A DNA stretch of 64,000 nucleotides from Methanobrevibacter thaueri (GCF_003111625.1 NZ_MZGS01000023.1:120310-184309), one strand, 5' to 3'; shown: positions 26,994-39,597, numbered from the stretch's first letter. Notes: generated by a model from the letters alone, not told the origin. Numbers and translations are program-made.

Positions 26994-29192
26994 TTATAAA
27001 TCTCCTAAGTAGTGGCTTGCAGGGAATGGTTCTGCGGATAAGCCTTTTCTTTGTCTGATTTCTCTTACGATTTGATTTTGCATCTCACGTGGGAGTGGTT
27101 CAAATCCTGCAATTTCAGTAGACCATAAACATCTACCTTCAGCAGCGGATCTGATGTCTCCAGCGAAACCGAACATTTCAGCTACAGGAACTTTGGATTC
27201 GATTCTTGCCATGTCTCCTTCTTGACCCATGTTTACGATTTGACCTCTTCTGTTTTGGATTTCACGAGTACATGCACCCATGTAATCATTTGGAGTGTCA
27301 ATAACTACTTTTTGCATTGGTTCAAGTAATGCAGGTTCAGCAAGCATCATGGAACCTAAGATAGCGTTTCTGATAGCAGGCAATACTTGTGCAGGTCCTC
27401 TGTGAACTGCGTCTTCGTGAAGTTTTGCATCATGGAGTTTGAATTTTAATCCCATGGAGATTTCTTCACCTAAAGGACCGCTTTCTAAGGTAGCTTCAAA
27501 TCCTTCAAGTAATAACTCTTTAACTTCATCCAAGTATTGAATACCACGAGTCATGTTAAGGAAAATGCTTCTGTTGTGAACAGCCCAAACTCTTCTAGCT
27601 TCTTCTTTATCTAAACCATGTTCCATAAAGTCAGCAGCTGCTTCTTTACCTTTTACTCTACCTTCTTTAATGTCTCCTTCTTGGATTGCATTGTAGAGTT
27701 CAGGTTCGATAGGTTCAACAGTGATATAGAATCTGTTGTGTTTGTTTGGAGATTTACCTTCAACTTGTGGAGATAATTGTCTTACGGTTTCCCTGTATAC
27801 AACAATAGGTTCGGAAGTTGTGATGTCCACACCTTTCTCGTTGATTCTGTAACCGATAACTTCTAAGTGAAGTTCTCCCATACCGGAAACTAAGTGTTCA
27901 CCGGTTTCTTCGTTAATATCGATTTTAACGGTAGGGTCTTCTTTACCGGTTTGTCTTAATACTTCAATCAATTTTGGTAAGTCTTTGGTGTTTTTAGCTT
28001 CTACAGCTACTGTAACTACAGGTTCTGAAATGTGTTCTAAACCTTCGAACTCTTTGATTTTGTGGTCAGGAGAACATAAGGTTTCACCAGCGATAGCTCC
28101 TTTTGCACCAGCAACATATACGATGTTACCTGCAGGAACTTTGTCAGTGTTAACTCTTTCAGGACCGAAGTACACACCTACTTGTTGTACTCTGGATTTT
28201 CCGTGAGAACCGACCATATAAACTTCTGTACCTTTTTCGATTGCTCCACCGTATACCCTACCGGTAGCGATTTCACCAGCGTGTTTGTCTACAGATACGT
28301 TGGTAACCATTACAGCTAAAGGTCCGTCAGGGGAGGTGTTGATCATACATTCACCAGCAGGAGAGTCGATGTCTCCATCCCAGATGTTAGGTACTCTGTA
28401 TTCTTGAGCAACTTTAGGTGAAGGTAAGTGTTCTACTACCATACCTAATAATACATCGGATAAAGGTACTTTTTTAGCTAATTCTTTTTCATTTTCAGCA
28501 TTACAGTAATCAATAATATCTTTAAAGTTGATTCCAGTTTCTTGCATGGTTGGAACGTTGATAGCCCAGTTGTGGTATGCTGAACCGAATGCTACACTAC
28601 CGTCAGTGAAGTCTAATTTCCATTCTTCTTTTTTGTCTTCAGGAGCCATGTTTCTGATTAACTTGTTAGCTTCCATGAAGATTTTCAAGAATCTGTTTTG
28701 TAACTCTTCAGGTTCTAATTTTAACTCGTTGATTAATCTGTCAACTTTGTTAATGAATAAAACTGGTTTTACGTTTTCTTTTAATGCTTGTCTGAATACA
28801 GTTTCAGTTTGAGGCATAATACCTTCTACAGCACATACTACAACTACTGCACCGTCTACAGCTCTCATAGCACGAGTTACGTCCCCACCGAAGTCAACGT
28901 GACCTGGAGTATCGATTAAGTTAATTAAGTATTCTTTCTCTTTGTAATCGTGAACCATAGATACGTTAGCTGCGTCAATAGTAATACCACGAGCTTGTTC
29001 TTGTTCGTCAAAATCCAAGAATCTTTGGTCTCCAGCAAGTTCTTCGGAAATCATTCCAGCACCTGCTAAGAGATTATCAGATAAAGTGGTTTTACCGTGA
29101 TCGATGTGAGCACAGATACCAATATTTCTGATTTGTTCAGGTTCGTACATCAATTCTTTGATTTTTGCAATCATTTTGTCTCTTCTACTCAA
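26994..29192 (-). CDS. fusA: Translation elongation factor EF-2
   Basis: The start is placed at TTG 29192 ([18 protein letters not shown]), five bases after GGTGG and equal to the start of related archaeal EF-2; a GTG nine bases upstream falls inside the ribosome binding site. The 732-residue GTPase has [14 protein letters not shown] (G1), [12 protein letters not shown] and NKVDRL, and a domain IV with the diphthamide loop region: [27 protein letters not shown] [11 protein letters not shown], whose second His is the modification site. It drives translocation. It lies 19-29 bases after rps7 in the same operon. Confidence 0.97.
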   Translation of the reverse strand: MSRRDKMIAKIKELMYEPEQIRNIGICAHIDHGKTTLSDNLLAGAGMISEELAGDQRFLDFDEQEQARGITIDAANVSMVHDYKEKEYLINLIDTPGHVDFGGDVTRAMRAVDGAVVVVCAVEGIMPQTETVFRQALKENVKPVLFINKVDRLINELKLEPEELQNRFLKIFMEANKLIRNMAPEDKKEEWKLDFTDGSVAFGSAYHNWAINVPTMQETGINFKDIIDYCNAENEKELAKKVPLSDVLLGMVVEHLPSPKVAQEYRVPNIWDGDIDSPAGECMINTSPDGPLAVMVTNVSVDKHAGEIATGRVYGGAIEKGTEVYMVGSHGKSRVQQVGVYFGPERVNTDKVPAGNIVYVAGAKGAIAGETLCSPDHKIKEFEGLEHISEPVVTVAVEAKNTKDLPKLIEVLRQTGKEDPTVKIDINEETGEHLVSGMGELHLEVIGYRINEKGVDITTSEPIVVYRETVRQLSPQVEGKSPNKHNRFYITVEPIEPELYNAIQEGDIKEGRVKGKEAAADFMEHGLDKEEARRVWAVHNRSIFLNMTRGIQYLDEVKELLLEGFEATLESGPLGEEISMGLKFKLHDAKLHEDAVHRGPAQVLPAIRNAILGSMMLAEPALLEPMQKVVIDTPNDYMGACTREIQNRRGQIVNMGQEGDMARIESKVPVAEMFGFAGDIRSAAEGRCLWSTEIAGFEPLPREMQNQIVREIRQRKGLSAEPFPASHYLGDL

Positions 29193-29220
29193 AGTAACCA
29201 CCTAAATAAATATTATATGA

Positions 29221-29781
29221 TTAGTGTGCTGCTTTAGCAACTCTTTCTTTCTCTTCAGCTTTTTGTAAAGCAAAACTTCTTGAATCTTCTTCAGATGCAA
29301 GAATCAATTCATCAGCTAAACATTCAGCAACAGATTTTCTGTTTTTGAATGAAGATTGTAAAGTACCTCTGGTTAAGAAACCTAATGAAAGGTCAACCCT
29401 TCTTTGTGGAGAAATGTCCACAGCAACTTGGTAACCGATACCACCGTATTTGATACGGGTGGTTTCTTCACGAGGTGCAGTGTTTTCAACTGCAGTAACT
29501 AAAACTTGAACTGGATTCTTTTTAGTCCTTTTGTTAATAATTTCTAAAGCATCTTTAACAATGTTGTAAGCTTTGTTTTTCTTACCTGAGTTGAGATGGG
29601 TTCTCATGATTTTGTTCATTAATCTTTCAACAATTGATACTTTAGATTTTGCGAATTGTCTTTTTACATGTCTACCAGAAGTATGTGGAACTAAAGTTTC
29701 GTCTAAGCAGATATATTTGACTAAACCTAAGTCCTCAACTTTTACTTCATCGAGATCCCATTTATCGAATAATTTACTCAT
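29221..29781 (-). CDS. rps7: Small ribosomal subunit protein uS7
   Basis: The 186-residue product starts MSKLFDKWDLDEVKVEDLG and contains the conserved S7 blocks VERLMNKIMR, NPVQVLVTAVENTAPREETTRIKYGGIGYQ in pieces and SPQRRVDLSLGFLTRG. It binds the 3' major domain of 16S rRNA and nucleates head assembly. It is 12 bases downstream of rps12. Confidence 0.97.
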   Translation of the reverse strand: MSKLFDKWDLDEVKVEDLGLVKYICLDETLVPHTSGRHVKRQFAKSKVSIVERLMNKIMRTHLNSGKKNKAYNIVKDALEIINKRTKKNPVQVLVTAVENTAPREETTRIKYGGIGYQVAVDISPQRRVDLSLGFLTRGTLQSSFKNRKSVAECLADELILASEEDSRSFALQKAEEKERVAKAAH

Positions 29782-29793
29782 AAATATAACTCC

Positions 29794-30219
29794 TTATCTT
29801 ACAGGTTTTTCAATTTTTCCACTTACCATTTCTGATAAAGCTACGTTATTCACTTTGGAAACTTTCCAACGAACCCCTGGAATATCTCCCATGGATCTTC
29901 CGGATGGTCCACCGATTCCTTCAATCATTACTTCATCGTGCTCATCGATAAAACCAATAGCTCCGTCACCTGGTGCGAAAGCAGTTAATTGTTTACCGTT
30001 TTTAATCAATTGAACACGTACACATTTACGAATAGCAGAGTTAGGTTGCTTTGCTTCTATCCCTACTTTTTCGATTACAATTCCTCTTGCTTGAGGAGCT
30101 CCTTCTAAAGGATCAGCTTTAACATCTAATCTTAAAGCTCTTCTTTTGTAATCTACATCTTTCCACTTAAAATTTTGTCTATTCTTTTTAAGTTTTTTTG
30201 CAGCAAAAAGTCCTGGCAT
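29794..30219 (-). CDS. rps12: Small ribosomal subunit protein uS12
   Basis: The ATG at 30219 ([21 protein letters not shown]) is preceded by GAGGA at seven bases and agrees with related archaeal S12; a further in-frame ATG 33 bases upstream would add 11 residues without support. The 141-residue product has the conserved [20 protein letters not shown] region near the decoding site. It heads the rps12-rps7-fusA transcript, separated from nusA by a 327-base promoter region. Confidence 0.96.
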   Translation of the reverse strand: MPGLFAAKKLKKNRQNFKWKDVDYKRRALRLDVKADPLEGAPQARGIVIEKVGIEAKQPNSAIRKCVRVQLIKNGKQLTAFAPGDGAIGFIDEHDEVMIEGIGGPSGRSMGDIPGVRWKVSKVNNVALSEMVSGKIEKPVR

Positions 30220-30546
30220 ATTTTCTTCCTCGAATTTTTTGTTAAAACGCATATCTTAAAATCCACCGCTGCGATTTATACCATTTGCATAGTACAATCT
30301 AAATTTTAAGATATAAATCAGTATAAATAATATAATCAGATAACTGAGTTATCTAAGAGAAGATATCTTGAAATAAGATTAAACAATGACAAAAAGCACA
30401 CATAGTCATGTTGTAAAAAAGTACAGATATCTTATGTTAAATATATATACATACCCCTTTATAAAGGTATTTATTTTTACTAGTAAAATTAAAATAAAAA
30501 AAGTTTTTTAAAAAAAACAAATGAAAAAATTAAAATAGCCCGAAAG
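30220..30546. other. Promoter region of the rps12 operon
   Basis: No gene is seen. On the minus strand a TATATATTTAA element (about 30438-30450) is a likely TATA box, giving a leader of about 190 bases. Two AGATATCTT motifs (at about 30360 and 30426) flank the expected transcription start. The nusA terminator hairpin bounds the region at its upstream end. Confidence 0.45.
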
Positions 30547-30553
30547 CTATTTT
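30532..30553 (-). terminator. Terminator hairpin overlapping the nusA stop codon
   Basis: AAAATAGC/GCTATTTT with a 6-base loop CCGAAA includes the nusA TAG stop (30547-30549). On the minus strand a T-rich tract follows at about 30510-30530 region, which fits transcription termination before the separate rps12 promoter. Confidence 0.55.
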
Positions 30554-30978
30554 AAAATAATATTATCAATATTATGCTGTCTATCGACTAATAGTTTAGC
30601 TCTTTCAATATTGATTCCACTTTTACCGATAGCGATACGTTTATTGGTATTATCTGCTGTAACAATAGCTATTTTCTCGCCTGATTGCTTTTGAGAAATT
30701 TTAACAGATTGTAACGTTGCGGGAGATAGGCAATTCTTAATGAATTGAATCGGATCTTCATCTAATTCAATGATTTCAACGCCCTTATCCACTGCCCTTT
30801 GAACTTTAGATACAGAACTTCCACCTTTACCGATAGCGAGTCCCATATCCCCATTCTTAACAACGAATGTTACTTTACCATGTTCATCATCGATAATGCA
30901 ATCCTTAACCATTGCTCCAGTCATATTTTCGAAAAGAGCTATGTATCTAATTTCATTTGCACTAAATTTAATAGACAC
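30547..30978 (-). CDS. nusA: NusA-like transcription factor with two KH domains
   Basis: The 143-residue product is the short archaeal NusA: two KH modules, with GxxG loops IGKGGSSV and IGKSGINIE, and without the RNAP-binding N-terminal domain of bacterial NusA. It binds RNA and probably affects elongation or termination. GTG start at 30978 follows AGGTAGATTTAA. It follows rpl30e by six bases at the 3' end of the RNA polymerase operon. Confidence 0.92.
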   Translation of the reverse strand: MSIKFSANEIRYIALFENMTGAMVKDCIIDDEHGKVTFVVKNGDMGLAIGKGGSSVSKVQRAVDKGVEIIELDEDPIQFIKNCLSPATLQSVKISQKQSGEKIAIVTADNTNKRIAIGKSGINIERAKLLVDRQHNIDNIILK

Positions 30979-30984
30979 TTAAAT

Positions 30985-31284
30985 CTACCTCAAATCGTCT
31001 AATATTGTAGAATCTCCTGGATCGTTTACGATTAATGTAGCAACAGTGAAAGGTTTACCACAAACAGAACCCAAATCTACACTAGTTCCATCATATACAA
31101 CGTATGGAATTTCGGAAAGATTTGCATAATATTCAACATCTTCAAGAATTTCTTTAGGAGCGTTAGCAGCAACAACTGCAAGTTGTCCTTTTCCTAATTT
31201 TAAAGATTGAATTGATTTTTCAGAGCCTAATGTCACATCACCAGTGTCAACAGCAACCCTGATTCCTCTATCTACGTCCATCAT
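30985..31284 (-). CDS. rpl30e: Large ribosomal subunit protein eL30
   Basis: The 99-residue product (MMDVDRGIRVAVDTGDV...) shows the L7Ae/L30e fold: VTLGSEKSIQSLKLGKGQLAVVAANAP in pieces and CGKPFTVATLIVNDPG. It occupies the conserved archaeal place between rpoA2 and nusA. GGAGGCTAG precedes the ATG. Confidence 0.95.
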   Translation of the reverse strand: MMDVDRGIRVAVDTGDVTLGSEKSIQSLKLGKGQLAVVAANAPKEILEDVEYYANLSEIPYVVYDGTSVDLGSVCGKPFTVATLIVNDPGDSTILDDLR

Positions 31285-31292
31285 CTAGCCTC

Positions 31293-32483
31293 CTATTCAT
31301 TTTTATAATCCATTTTGACACCGACTGAACCGGTACCAAGAGGTATTGGTTGTCCAATAATAATATTTTCGATGATACCTGTTAAATCATCCACTTCACC
31401 GCGAATACTTGCGTTAAGTAAATGTTTACCGGTTTCTTCAAAAGCTGCACGAGCTAATACACTTGATTTTTCACCACTGATACCGTGTCTTCCAATGGAC
31501 TTGACATGTCCTTCGGAGGTCATAATATCAGCAACTAACATGATATGTCTTACATCAACACTAAGACCTTGTTCAGAAAGGGTTTTTTGAGCCTCATCAA
31601 TAATAGCCTGACGAGCCGCTTCAATACCTAAAACCTCACCGATTTCATGAATGTTGTTAGTGGTGGTTCTCACATGGTCGATACCGTCCATATCGAGGAT
31701 TTCCTTGAGGTTTGAACCTTCAGTGTGGATAATCCATTCCCTATCATCCTTACGGATAATAACTTTACCGATACCTTTTATACCACTGATTTGTAAATCA
31801 CGAACCTTGTCCGCCAATAGACGGAGTTCACGAATTTCAAACTTAGATTCTGATTTGTCGGATTTAGCAGAGGAAATTGTAATTTCATCGCCATTGATAA
31901 CAGCCTTTTTGAAAGCCTTTCCAATAGCTGCATCAATTTCATCCCTATCGAGTCTTTTCTCTTCAATTTTCTTAGAATCTAAAACCGCCTCAACTTCCAT
32001 GGTACCATAGTTTAAATTGAAATCCTTGAGGATATCATTTACGGTACTCTTACCGATTTGGTTAGCTAAGGTTCTAACAAATTCTTCATCGTTGCGTCTT
32101 TCTTCATCAAAATAAATGTCCATTGTTGGAGTAGCAATATCTTTTCTTGCGTCAACGATCTCAATAAGTCTTGGAAGACCTAATGTTACGTTTAACTCAG
32201 TTACCCCTGCATAGTGAAAAGTACGCATGGTCATCTGAGTACCTGGTTCACCTACAGATTGTGCAGCCACTGTTCCAACAGCCTCGCCAGCTTCAACGTG
32301 AGCTCGGTCATAGGCCTGTTTAAGTTTCCTGATAAGTTTTTCTAATTCATCATCAGTCAAGTCGTTTTTGACATAAGCTTTTGATAAATCACTGATATAA
32401 CTATCTGGAAAATCGATATTCTGATTTTCTTCCTCATTGAGTTGAGCAATAGTTTCTCTTACTTTAGTTTCAATTTCATCCAT
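31293..32483 (-). CDS. rpoA2: DNA-directed RNA polymerase subunit A''
   Basis: The 396-residue subunit corresponds to the C-terminal third of bacterial beta'. It contains [43 protein letters not shown] in pieces (trigger loop region) and the C-terminal [38 protein letters not shown] clamp. It follows rpoA1 by eight bases. Length is typical for archaeal A''. Confidence 0.97.
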   Translation of the reverse strand: MDEIETKVRETIAQLNEEENQNIDFPDSYISDLSKAYVKNDLTDDELEKLIRKLKQAYDRAHVEAGEAVGTVAAQSVGEPGTQMTMRTFHYAGVTELNVTLGLPRLIEIVDARKDIATPTMDIYFDEERRNDEEFVRTLANQIGKSTVNDILKDFNLNYGTMEVEAVLDSKKIEEKRLDRDEIDAAIGKAFKKAVINGDEITISSAKSDKSESKFEIRELRLLADKVRDLQISGIKGIGKVIIRKDDREWIIHTEGSNLKEILDMDGIDHVRTTTNNIHEIGEVLGIEAARQAIIDEAQKTLSEQGLSVDVRHIMLVADIMTSEGHVKSIGRHGISGEKSSVLARAAFEETGKHLLNASIRGEVDDLTGIIENIIIGQPIPLGTGSVGVKMDYKNE

Positions 32484-32491
32484 AGTTACAC

Positions 32492-35245
32492 CTACTTACC
32501 TTCCATTCTTATTTCGTCAATAAGTTTGTTTAGATCTGCTGGTTTACCAAAGTCAGATTTTGCAGGATCTACTCCATCTTCTCCAAACATAGTTTGGATA
32601 ACATTACCTTGGTTGTCAGTAACAAGTCCGGATGGTTTAACTTGCAAGTCTTGTAATGCGTTTACGAGTCTTCTCTGCATGTAACCGGATTGAGCTGTAC
32701 GAATCGCTGTATCTACAAGACCTTCCCTTCCTCCCATAGCGTGGAAGAAGAATTCAATTGGGTCAAGACCTGATTTGTAACTTGAGTGCACAAATCCTTT
32801 CGCTTTAGCCCCTAACTCACCTTTCTTGAAGTGAGGTAATGTACGGTTCAGGTATCCCCTTTCGATACGTCCACCCCTAACCGCTTGTTGTCCTACACAA
32901 GCAGTAATCTGGGTAAGGTTCAACATGGATGCCCTTGCACCGGTACGTGCCATTACTACAGAGTGGTTTTCAACTGCCATTACATGGTCATATGGGTCAT
33001 CATCGGATTGTTTACCCATGGTAAGGTAGTTTTCCGCAATGCTACCGGACATGTCCCTAGCTTCCCCAAGAACTTGCATGATTTTCATCTCTAAAGTCTC
33101 TTCTAAACTTCTACCAGGTAAAGCTTGGAGATATCCTTCCTCATATGCCTCTACAAGTTTATCTACTTCATCCATCTTTTTATCCAAGTGCTCGTTAATA
33201 CGGTCTTGAGCTTCTTCAGGAATTTCCTCATCGTTTAATGATGTGGTGATTCCTGTTTTCATGATTCCACAGATAGCTAAATCAGTGGAACGGTCTAAGA
33301 ACTCTTTAGCCCTTCCAGGACCATATTCCTTAACGATTTTATCCAAGATTTTACCTGAGAATGAACCGTAAGCGGATTCATCTATTACACCTTGCACGAG
33401 AATACCGTCCTTGATTACAACAGTAGCGTCTTCAGCAGGGTATACTACAGGACATTTGGAAATTTCGGCACTGTAGGATAAGTTTAAGTCATTAGGTAAT
33501 AATAAAGAGAACAATTCCTTACCAGTCCACATATCTCCCTCATCCTTGAAGATGTATGACTCTTCACCGAATTCAGGGTCGTCTTTCAATACCCATTGTC
33601 CTCCTTTGAAGGTTGGGAGTTTCAAGTGTGATTTTCTGATAATTTGTAATGCTTGTTCTTCTGTGAATTCGACACCGTCACGGGTCAGGAGGTATGCTCC
33701 ACTAATGTGGTCGTGAATAGCACCGATAATAGGTCCTCCGAACCTTGGAGACAAGATGTGTTCCTGTACACGCATCAATGATTTTGCTTCAGCACGGGAT
33801 TCGTCAGTTTGGAATACGTGCATGTTCATTTCGTCCCCATCGAAGTCTGCGTTGTATGGAGGACATACACAAAGGTTTAATCTGAAAGTCTTGTAAGGTA
33901 AGACTCTTACTTCGTGTGCCATCATACTCATTCTGTGCAGTGAAGGTTGACGATTGAATAAAACCATATCTCCATCTTTCAAGTGTCTTTCAATGATAAA
34001 TCCTGGTTCCAATTGTTCAAGAATCAATTCCTTGGTTTCTTCATTACGTACTCTGATTTTTCTTCCGTCGTTTCTGATTACGTAGTTTGCACCAGGATGT
34101 ATGTCAGGACCGTTTTGGATGTATTTGACCATTTCATCCATGTTCCATTCGTTAACATATACAGGCACGGTAACTTCTTTTGCAATCATTTCAGGTACAC
34201 CGACCTCGTTAATACTAATGTTTGGGTCAGGTGAGATTACTGTACGTGCGGAGAAGTTTACACGTTTACCGGATAGGTTGGAACGGAAACGTCCTTCTTT
34301 ACCTTTTAACCTTTGGGTTAAGGTTTTAAGTGGTCTACCAGACCTGTGTCTTGCAGGTGGCACTCCACTTGCTTCATTATCAAAGTAAGTTGTAACGTGA
34401 TATTGTAATAATTCCCATAAGTCCTCAACGATTAGTTGTGGAGCTCCAGCTTCCATGTTTTCAAGTAAACGTTGGTTGATACGGAGAATGTCTACAAGTT
34501 TGTGAGTTAAGTCGTCTTCTGATCTCTCACCAGTATCAAAAGTGATTGAAGGTCTTACAGTTACTGGAGGAACAGGAAGAACAGTCAATACTAACCATTC
34601 AGGTCTAGCTACTTCAGGGTTAACACCTAAGATTAATGAATCCTCATCACTGATTCTTTCAAGCCTTTCACGCACTTCGGAAGCAGTCAACTTGTAATCA
34701 CCCTGACGGATAGTTACAGGCTTGTCTAAAATAATAGCTTCTTGAGGTGCACCACAGTGAGGACAACAGTGTTTAGGGTCAACTTCCTCATCATCTTCAG
34801 GTAATTTTTTGGTTTCGATTTTTGCAATCCTATAAACCTCTTTCAAGATTGCATTTAAACTTTCCCTGTTATCCATTGCGTCATTGATTTTTTGGGTGTA
34901 TTCCTCGATTTGGCTGTCGTTTAAAAGGATACGACCGCACTCGTTACAGGTTGAACGTAAAATCTTGTGAATGACATCACCAAAACCAATGTGAATAACC
35001 GGTCTTGCAAGTTCAATACTACCGAAATGGCCTTGACAATCCCCACCTCTGAAACCGCAAGTTCTGCAAACTAAACTTGGGTCGATAACACCTAAACGAG
35101 GATCCATTAGACCTTTTTCAATAGGGAAACCATCATCTTCATAGGTATCTGGAGTTTCAACAGTAACAACAGACATGTCACGAATGTTTTCAGGAGACAT
35201 TAGCCCGAAGTTGATTCTTTCTATCTTTTTTATAAATCCTTTCAA
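32492..35245 (-). CDS. rpoA1: DNA-directed RNA polymerase subunit A'
   Basis: The 917-residue subunit has the zinc-binding N-terminus ([16 protein letters not shown]), a second CCPHCGAP cluster, the [24 protein letters not shown] region and the catalytic [10 protein letters not shown] motif with three Mg-binding Asp residues. The TTG start at 35245 is supported by GGAGCC eight bases upstream and by the family N-terminus. It is slightly longer than many archaeal A' proteins because of an acidic insertion near [10 protein letters not shown]. Confidence 0.97.
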   Translation of the reverse strand: MKGFIKKIERINFGLMSPENIRDMSVVTVETPDTYEDDGFPIEKGLMDPRLGVIDPSLVCRTCGFRGGDCQGHFGSIELARPVIHIGFGDVIHKILRSTCNECGRILLNDSQIEEYTQKINDAMDNRESLNAILKEVYRIAKIETKKLPEDDEEVDPKHCCPHCGAPQEAIILDKPVTIRQGDYKLTASEVRERLERISDEDSLILGVNPEVARPEWLVLTVLPVPPVTVRPSITFDTGERSEDDLTHKLVDILRINQRLLENMEAGAPQLIVEDLWELLQYHVTTYFDNEASGVPPARHRSGRPLKTLTQRLKGKEGRFRSNLSGKRVNFSARTVISPDPNISINEVGVPEMIAKEVTVPVYVNEWNMDEMVKYIQNGPDIHPGANYVIRNDGRKIRVRNEETKELILEQLEPGFIIERHLKDGDMVLFNRQPSLHRMSMMAHEVRVLPYKTFRLNLCVCPPYNADFDGDEMNMHVFQTDESRAEAKSLMRVQEHILSPRFGGPIIGAIHDHISGAYLLTRDGVEFTEEQALQIIRKSHLKLPTFKGGQWVLKDDPEFGEESYIFKDEGDMWTGKELFSLLLPNDLNLSYSAEISKCPVVYPAEDATVVIKDGILVQGVIDESAYGSFSGKILDKIVKEYGPGRAKEFLDRSTDLAICGIMKTGITTSLNDEEIPEEAQDRINEHLDKKMDEVDKLVEAYEEGYLQALPGRSLEETLEMKIMQVLGEARDMSGSIAENYLTMGKQSDDDPYDHVMAVENHSVVMARTGARASMLNLTQITACVGQQAVRGGRIERGYLNRTLPHFKKGELGAKAKGFVHSSYKSGLDPIEFFFHAMGGREGLVDTAIRTAQSGYMQRRLVNALQDLQVKPSGLVTDNQGNVIQTMFGEDGVDPAKSDFGKPADLNKLIDEIRMEGK

Positions 35246-35270
35246 TGTATTGGCTCCTTTATAACTGTAA

Positions 35271-37562
35271 TTATGCTTTATCTCCTAATTTTAGTTTAGG
35301 GAAAATACATAAACTCTTAAGTTCGTCTAACAATAATTTAAATGCGTATGAAATTTCAACTGGATATGTTTCCACATCTCCACAGATAGGGCAGTATTTC
35401 TTATTTCTATTCTTATCGAATACTGCTAACATTCCACAGTTGTCACAAACAATTGCTTCATATTTATCTGATTCATCAAGAAGTCTTTCTTTTAAGGTTA
35501 ATGCTGCACCGTGTGCAATGAGGCAGTCTCTTTCCATTTCTCCGAATCTTAAACCACCTTCACGTGCCCTACCTTCTGTAGGTTGACGTGTGAGCACTTG
35601 TACAGGACCTCTTGAACGAGCGTAAACCTTATCAGTTGTCATGTGATGTAATTTTTGATAGTATGCAACACCGACGAAAATCTCTGCATCGATTCTTTCA
35701 CCGGTCACACCACTGTATAATGATTCGCATCCTGCGGATTCAAATCCATTGTCGATGAGTTGCTGTTTGATTTCATCTTCAAGTGTCTGGTTGAATGGAG
35801 TTGCGTCAACACGTTGACCTTCAAGACAACCTGCTTTACCTGCAACCATCTCTAACACCTGACCAATGGACATCCTGGACGGAATCGCGTGAGGGTTAAC
35901 AATCAAATCAGGCACAACACCGAATTCTGTGAATGGCACATCTTCAGGGGACAATATCAAACCGACAACCCCTTTCTGACCGTGTCTTGATGCGAATTTG
36001 TCACCAAATTCAGGTTGTCTGGTATCCCTTACTCTGATTTTAGCCAATCTTGAACCTTCAACAGTTTCGGATAAGAGCACTGCATCAACAATACCCTTTT
36101 CACCGTGTCTTACAGTTACGGAAGTTTCCCTTCTCTTTTCTGTAAGTCCTGATTCAAAGTTTTCTTCCAAGAATCTTGGTGGGGAAGTTTTACCGATTAA
36201 CACATCACCGGATTCCACATATGATTCAGGGTTTACCACACCGTCCTCATCGAGGTTTCTGTAAGCTTCCTCTGACCTGTATCCTTTGATGTTCTTATCA
36301 GGAACTTCAAATTTGTCCACTTGACCACCGGCGTATCTTTTCTCGGATGTGTCATAAGCCCTGAAGAAGGAAGATCTTGCAAGTCCCCTTTCGAGGGAAC
36401 CTTTGTTGATAACCATTGCGTCTTCCATGTTGTATCCTTCATAGGACATTAATGCAACAACGAAGTTCTGACCGGATGGTCTTAAATCATAATTGGTTGA
36501 ATCGATAATACGTGTTTTAACAATAGGAGTTTGAGGATGGTGCAATAGGTGTGCCCTTGTATCGGTACGTAATGCATAATTGGATACATATAAACCTAAT
36601 GCCTGTTTTGTCATACCTGCTTCCATGGTATTCCTTGGAGAAGAGTTGTGATCTGAGAACGGAATAATGCCTGCACAGATACCAAGCATTGTGGCAGGGT
36701 CGATTTCCAAGTGAGTGTGTTCATCATTCAAATCTGCGAAATTCATTGCAATGTATGAATTTTCCTCTTCTTCAGCATCCAAATACTCGATGAGACCACT
36801 GTTGATTAAATCATCCCATTTAAGTTTGCCGTTAGCAACCTTGTTCATGTGTTCTTCTCTTAAAAGAGGAACTCCATCTTCAACAATGATTAATGGTCTT
36901 CTGGCCCTTCCAGGGTCATTGAAAATGTATATCTCATCATTGTCTTCATAATAGGTAATGTTCATTTCATGTGAGACTTCACCGTTTCTTCTTTTCTCTC
37001 TCATTTCTTGGGTGAAGTTAACAGGGTCTTCACAGTAACCTAAAAGCTCACCATTGATGTAAATCTTGGTTTTGTTAGGTTTAGGTTCAATGTGAAGCGG
37101 TTCACTGACTACAGGTGCAATTTCACCGTCATCATCATCAATATCTTCATCAGCGGATTCAATTTCACCTACATCTTCAATGTCATCATCATCAACGGAT
37201 TCAATTTCTCCTGCATCTTCAATAATCTCTTCCTCTTCAGCTTGGGAATCCTCGACTTCAATTGATTCGATTTCACTATCAAAGATATCTTCAGGGAAAT
37301 CATCAGTATAATGTTCCCAACTTTTTCTAGGTTCTCCTTTAGCAAAAGCTACAGGGAACTCGGTACTTGCAACTCTTTTCTCATTTTCAAAATATTCTGC
37401 GATTTCATCAGCATATTTATTTACTTTGACGACAACAGCTTCGTCAGCAGGAATTCCTTTTAAGTGTTCAATTTTACCTTCAGCCTCTTCATAAGGAATG
37501 ACCTCTTCAAAACCAAAGTAATGATATGCTCTTTTTAACGCTGCATTAATCTTCTTAGACAA
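35271..37562 (-). CDS. rpoB1: DNA-directed RNA polymerase subunit B' with a long acidic N-terminal extension
   Basis: From about residue 165 ([17 protein letters not shown]) the protein is a normal archaeal B' with GVPLLREEH, the [15 protein letters not shown] catalytic region, [13 protein letters not shown], and a C-terminal zinc cluster (CDNCGML ... CPICG). The first 165 residues are additional: a helical start ([20 protein letters not shown]) and then an acidic stretch (about 91-148) with an imperfect 14-residue tandem repeat ([28 protein letters not shown]). The TTG start has GGAGGTGA just upstream, and the frame begins five bases after rpoB2, so the extension is translated. Known B' subunits are about 600 residues; this one is 763. 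Confidence 0.93.
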   Translation of the reverse strand: MSKKINAALKRAYHYFGFEEVIPYEEAEGKIEHLKGIPADEAVVVKVNKYADEIAEYFENEKRVASTEFPVAFAKGEPRKSWEHYTDDFPEDIFDSEIESIEVEDSQAEEEEIIEDAGEIESVDDDDIEDVGEIESADEDIDDDDGEIAPVVSEPLHIEPKPNKTKIYINGELLGYCEDPVNFTQEMREKRRNGEVSHEMNITYYEDNDEIYIFNDPGRARRPLIIVEDGVPLLREEHMNKVANGKLKWDDLINSGLIEYLDAEEEENSYIAMNFADLNDEHTHLEIDPATMLGICAGIIPFSDHNSSPRNTMEAGMTKQALGLYVSNYALRTDTRAHLLHHPQTPIVKTRIIDSTNYDLRPSGQNFVVALMSYEGYNMEDAMVINKGSLERGLARSSFFRAYDTSEKRYAGGQVDKFEVPDKNIKGYRSEEAYRNLDEDGVVNPESYVESGDVLIGKTSPPRFLEENFESGLTEKRRETSVTVRHGEKGIVDAVLLSETVEGSRLAKIRVRDTRQPEFGDKFASRHGQKGVVGLILSPEDVPFTEFGVVPDLIVNPHAIPSRMSIGQVLEMVAGKAGCLEGQRVDATPFNQTLEDEIKQQLIDNGFESAGCESLYSGVTGERIDAEIFVGVAYYQKLHHMTTDKVYARSRGPVQVLTRQPTEGRAREGGLRFGEMERDCLIAHGAALTLKERLLDESDKYEAIVCDNCGMLAVFDKNRNKKYCPICGDVETYPVEISYAFKLLLDELKSLCIFPKLKLGDKA

Positions 37563-37566
37563 CCTT

Positions 37567-39120
37567 TCACCTCCTTGAAATCAAATCAACATCCATAGTT
37601 TCAATAACATCAATAATCTCTTGCTCATCGGAACCTTCTGAAATGTTACACAATAAAGCCAAGTTCTTTACCAAACCACAGTTAGGTCCTTCCGGAGTTT
37701 CGTTAGGACAGATCTTACCGAATTGGGTTGGGTGCAAATCTCTTGCTTCAAAGTGAGGTTGGCTTCTTGTCAATGGAGAAACGACACGTCTCAAGTGAGA
37801 GAGTGTACCCATGTAACTGGTTCTATCCAGCAATTGGCTTACCCCCGCTCTTCCACCTACCCAGTTTCCGGTAGCGATAGCGTGCTTGATGTTTTCAGTT
37901 AAAACATCACTACGAACAGCCTGTTTAATGGATAGTTCCTTACCCCTGGAAAGGCTTCTTTCAAGTTGGTAGCTCATGTCCCTTGTAAGGTTTGTGAAAG
38001 CTACTCTGAACAAGTCTTCCATTAAATCTCCAGATACTCTGAGCCTTTTGTTAGTGTAGTGGTCCTTGTCATGAGGTTCTCTTTTCTGTTCGATGACCTC
38101 TAACAACATTTCAGTCATTTCAGCCAAGTAAATAGCTTTATCATAACATCTTTCTTCTTCAGTACCCATATGAGGTAATAAGTAACGGTTAACAACGTCT
38201 TTTGCACGTTTGATACGATAATCCTTAGGCATGTTCTTAGCTACTCTGTTACCTATGTATTTGATGGCAGCATCTCTCATGTATTCTCTTCTTTCATCAA
38301 GGGTCATGCCTTCCATTTCCCTTTGGTCTAATTTCAATGATTCGGAAGATACTTGCAAGTCATCCGCAACCATCATTTGGAAATTATTATCATCGGAGAT
38401 TGCTGTAATAATTTCTTGGTCAGTGCATAATCCAAGAGCTCTCAACAAGATAACTAATGGAATTTCACCAGGAAGGTATGGGAAAGAGATTCTTAAGAAC
38501 ACTCCATTTTTACGAGGTTTTTTGTATTCTAGAGTAATTCTAGCTCTGAAACCACTTTTAATTGAAGTAACAACAGCTTTTGCATGTCTGTCTTCAGGTT
38601 CATCAATACGTTCAAGAATGATTTTATTCGGAGCGATTTCTTCCATTGTTACAACAGCCCTTTCAGAACCGTTTACAATGAAATATCCTCCTAAATCTTG
38701 AGGGTCTTCATGTTTTTCAATTAATTCCTCAGCAGTAAGGCCGTTGAGATGGCAAATGTCAGATTTGAGCATAACCGGCAATTCACCGATATATACTTCT
38801 TCCAATTCGTTTTCTTCTCCATCTTCATTTAACGCCATTTCAAGATACATGTCTGCGGAATAATTCAAGTTTCTAAGTCTTGCTTCAGTTGGATCAATTT
38901 CACTACGTGAACCGTCTGCCTCTTTATTTGAAGGTTTTTCAATACGAACTTTACCAGTTTTTAAAGTGTATTTACCATCATCTAAGGTAATAGGTTCTGT
39001 AATATCAATGATATTCTGAATCCTATTGTTCACGAAATCATTGTATGATTTAATATGATGATCCACTAAATCATATTTGTCAAAAAATGCATCAACTAAT
39101 TTCCAATTATTCTCTGTCAT
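37567..39120 (-). CDS. rpoB2: DNA-directed RNA polymerase subunit B''
   Basis: The 517-residue N-terminal half of the split B subunit, as in methanogens. Motifs include [22 protein letters not shown], the lobe and fork region [36 protein letters not shown] in pieces and [20 protein letters not shown]. Together with B' it forms one side of the active-site cleft. It is followed by rpoB1 with five bases between. Confidence 0.97.
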   Translation of the reverse strand: MTENNWKLVDAFFDKYDLVDHHIKSYNDFVNNRIQNIIDITEPITLDDGKYTLKTGKVRIEKPSNKEADGSRSEIDPTEARLRNLNYSADMYLEMALNEDGEENELEEVYIGELPVMLKSDICHLNGLTAEELIEKHEDPQDLGGYFIVNGSERAVVTMEEIAPNKIILERIDEPEDRHAKAVVTSIKSGFRARITLEYKKPRKNGVFLRISFPYLPGEIPLVILLRALGLCTDQEIITAISDDNNFQMMVADDLQVSSESLKLDQREMEGMTLDERREYMRDAAIKYIGNRVAKNMPKDYRIKRAKDVVNRYLLPHMGTEEERCYDKAIYLAEMTEMLLEVIEQKREPHDKDHYTNKRLRVSGDLMEDLFRVAFTNLTRDMSYQLERSLSRGKELSIKQAVRSDVLTENIKHAIATGNWVGGRAGVSQLLDRTSYMGTLSHLRRVVSPLTRSQPHFEARDLHPTQFGKICPNETPEGPNCGLVKNLALLCNISEGSDEQEIIDVIETMDVDLISRR

Positions 39121-39363
39121 GGATATCCTCCAGCATTACGTAACACAATAAAAATAATTAACTAAATAAAAATAAAATGTATTAGGCTAAACCTAATTTA
39201 ACTAATTCATTTAATCATTATTTCTTAATTTACTCCTAACTATCCTCTAAAGATAATTCCTCTCAAACTAAGTTCAATTTATTATAATGAATTTCTTAAA
39301 AAAACAAAAAATACAGAAATTATACTATATTAAACTTTACACATCTAAATTTATATTTAAGTA
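39121..39363. other. Gap between rpoH and rpoB2
   Basis: A gap of 243 bases separates the first two genes of the RNA polymerase series. It holds a small perfect stem ATTAGG/CCTAAT with a 5-base loop (39181-39197) and A+T-rich DNA that may contain a second promoter. The ribosome binding site of rpoB2 (GGAGGAT) lies just above 39120. Confidence 0.4.
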
Positions 39364-39597
39364 TTAATCTTCTACAATCCTATAAGTCACAAATTTGCCT
39401 GCTGTTTGACTTTCACGGGTTATTCTTAAAATATTTCCAGGTTCTGCGCCGATAGCTTTTGCAACCGGATCCCCAGATTTAATTTTAGGAAGGTTTTTAA
39501 TATCATAATCCGCATCACTAAATTCAACTGAAATTTCTTCTTCAGTCATGATTTCATGCTTTGGTACAAGCTTATGGTCTTGAATATCAATTTGCAA
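39364..39597 (-). CDS. rpoH: DNA-directed RNA polymerase subunit H
   Basis: The 77-residue product matches archaeal RpoH (C-terminal domain of eukaryotic Rpb5): HKLVPKHEIMTEEE, LPKIKSGDPVAKAIGAEPGNILRITRES in pieces and a YRIVED ending. It begins at TTG (39595-39597), seven bases after GGAGG. It is the first gene of the polymerase series; five tRNA genes lie upstream. Confidence 0.96.
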   Translation of the reverse strand: MQIDIQDHKLVPKHEIMTEEEISVEFSDADYDIKNLPKIKSGDPVAKAIGAEPGNILRITRESQTAGKFVTYRIVED

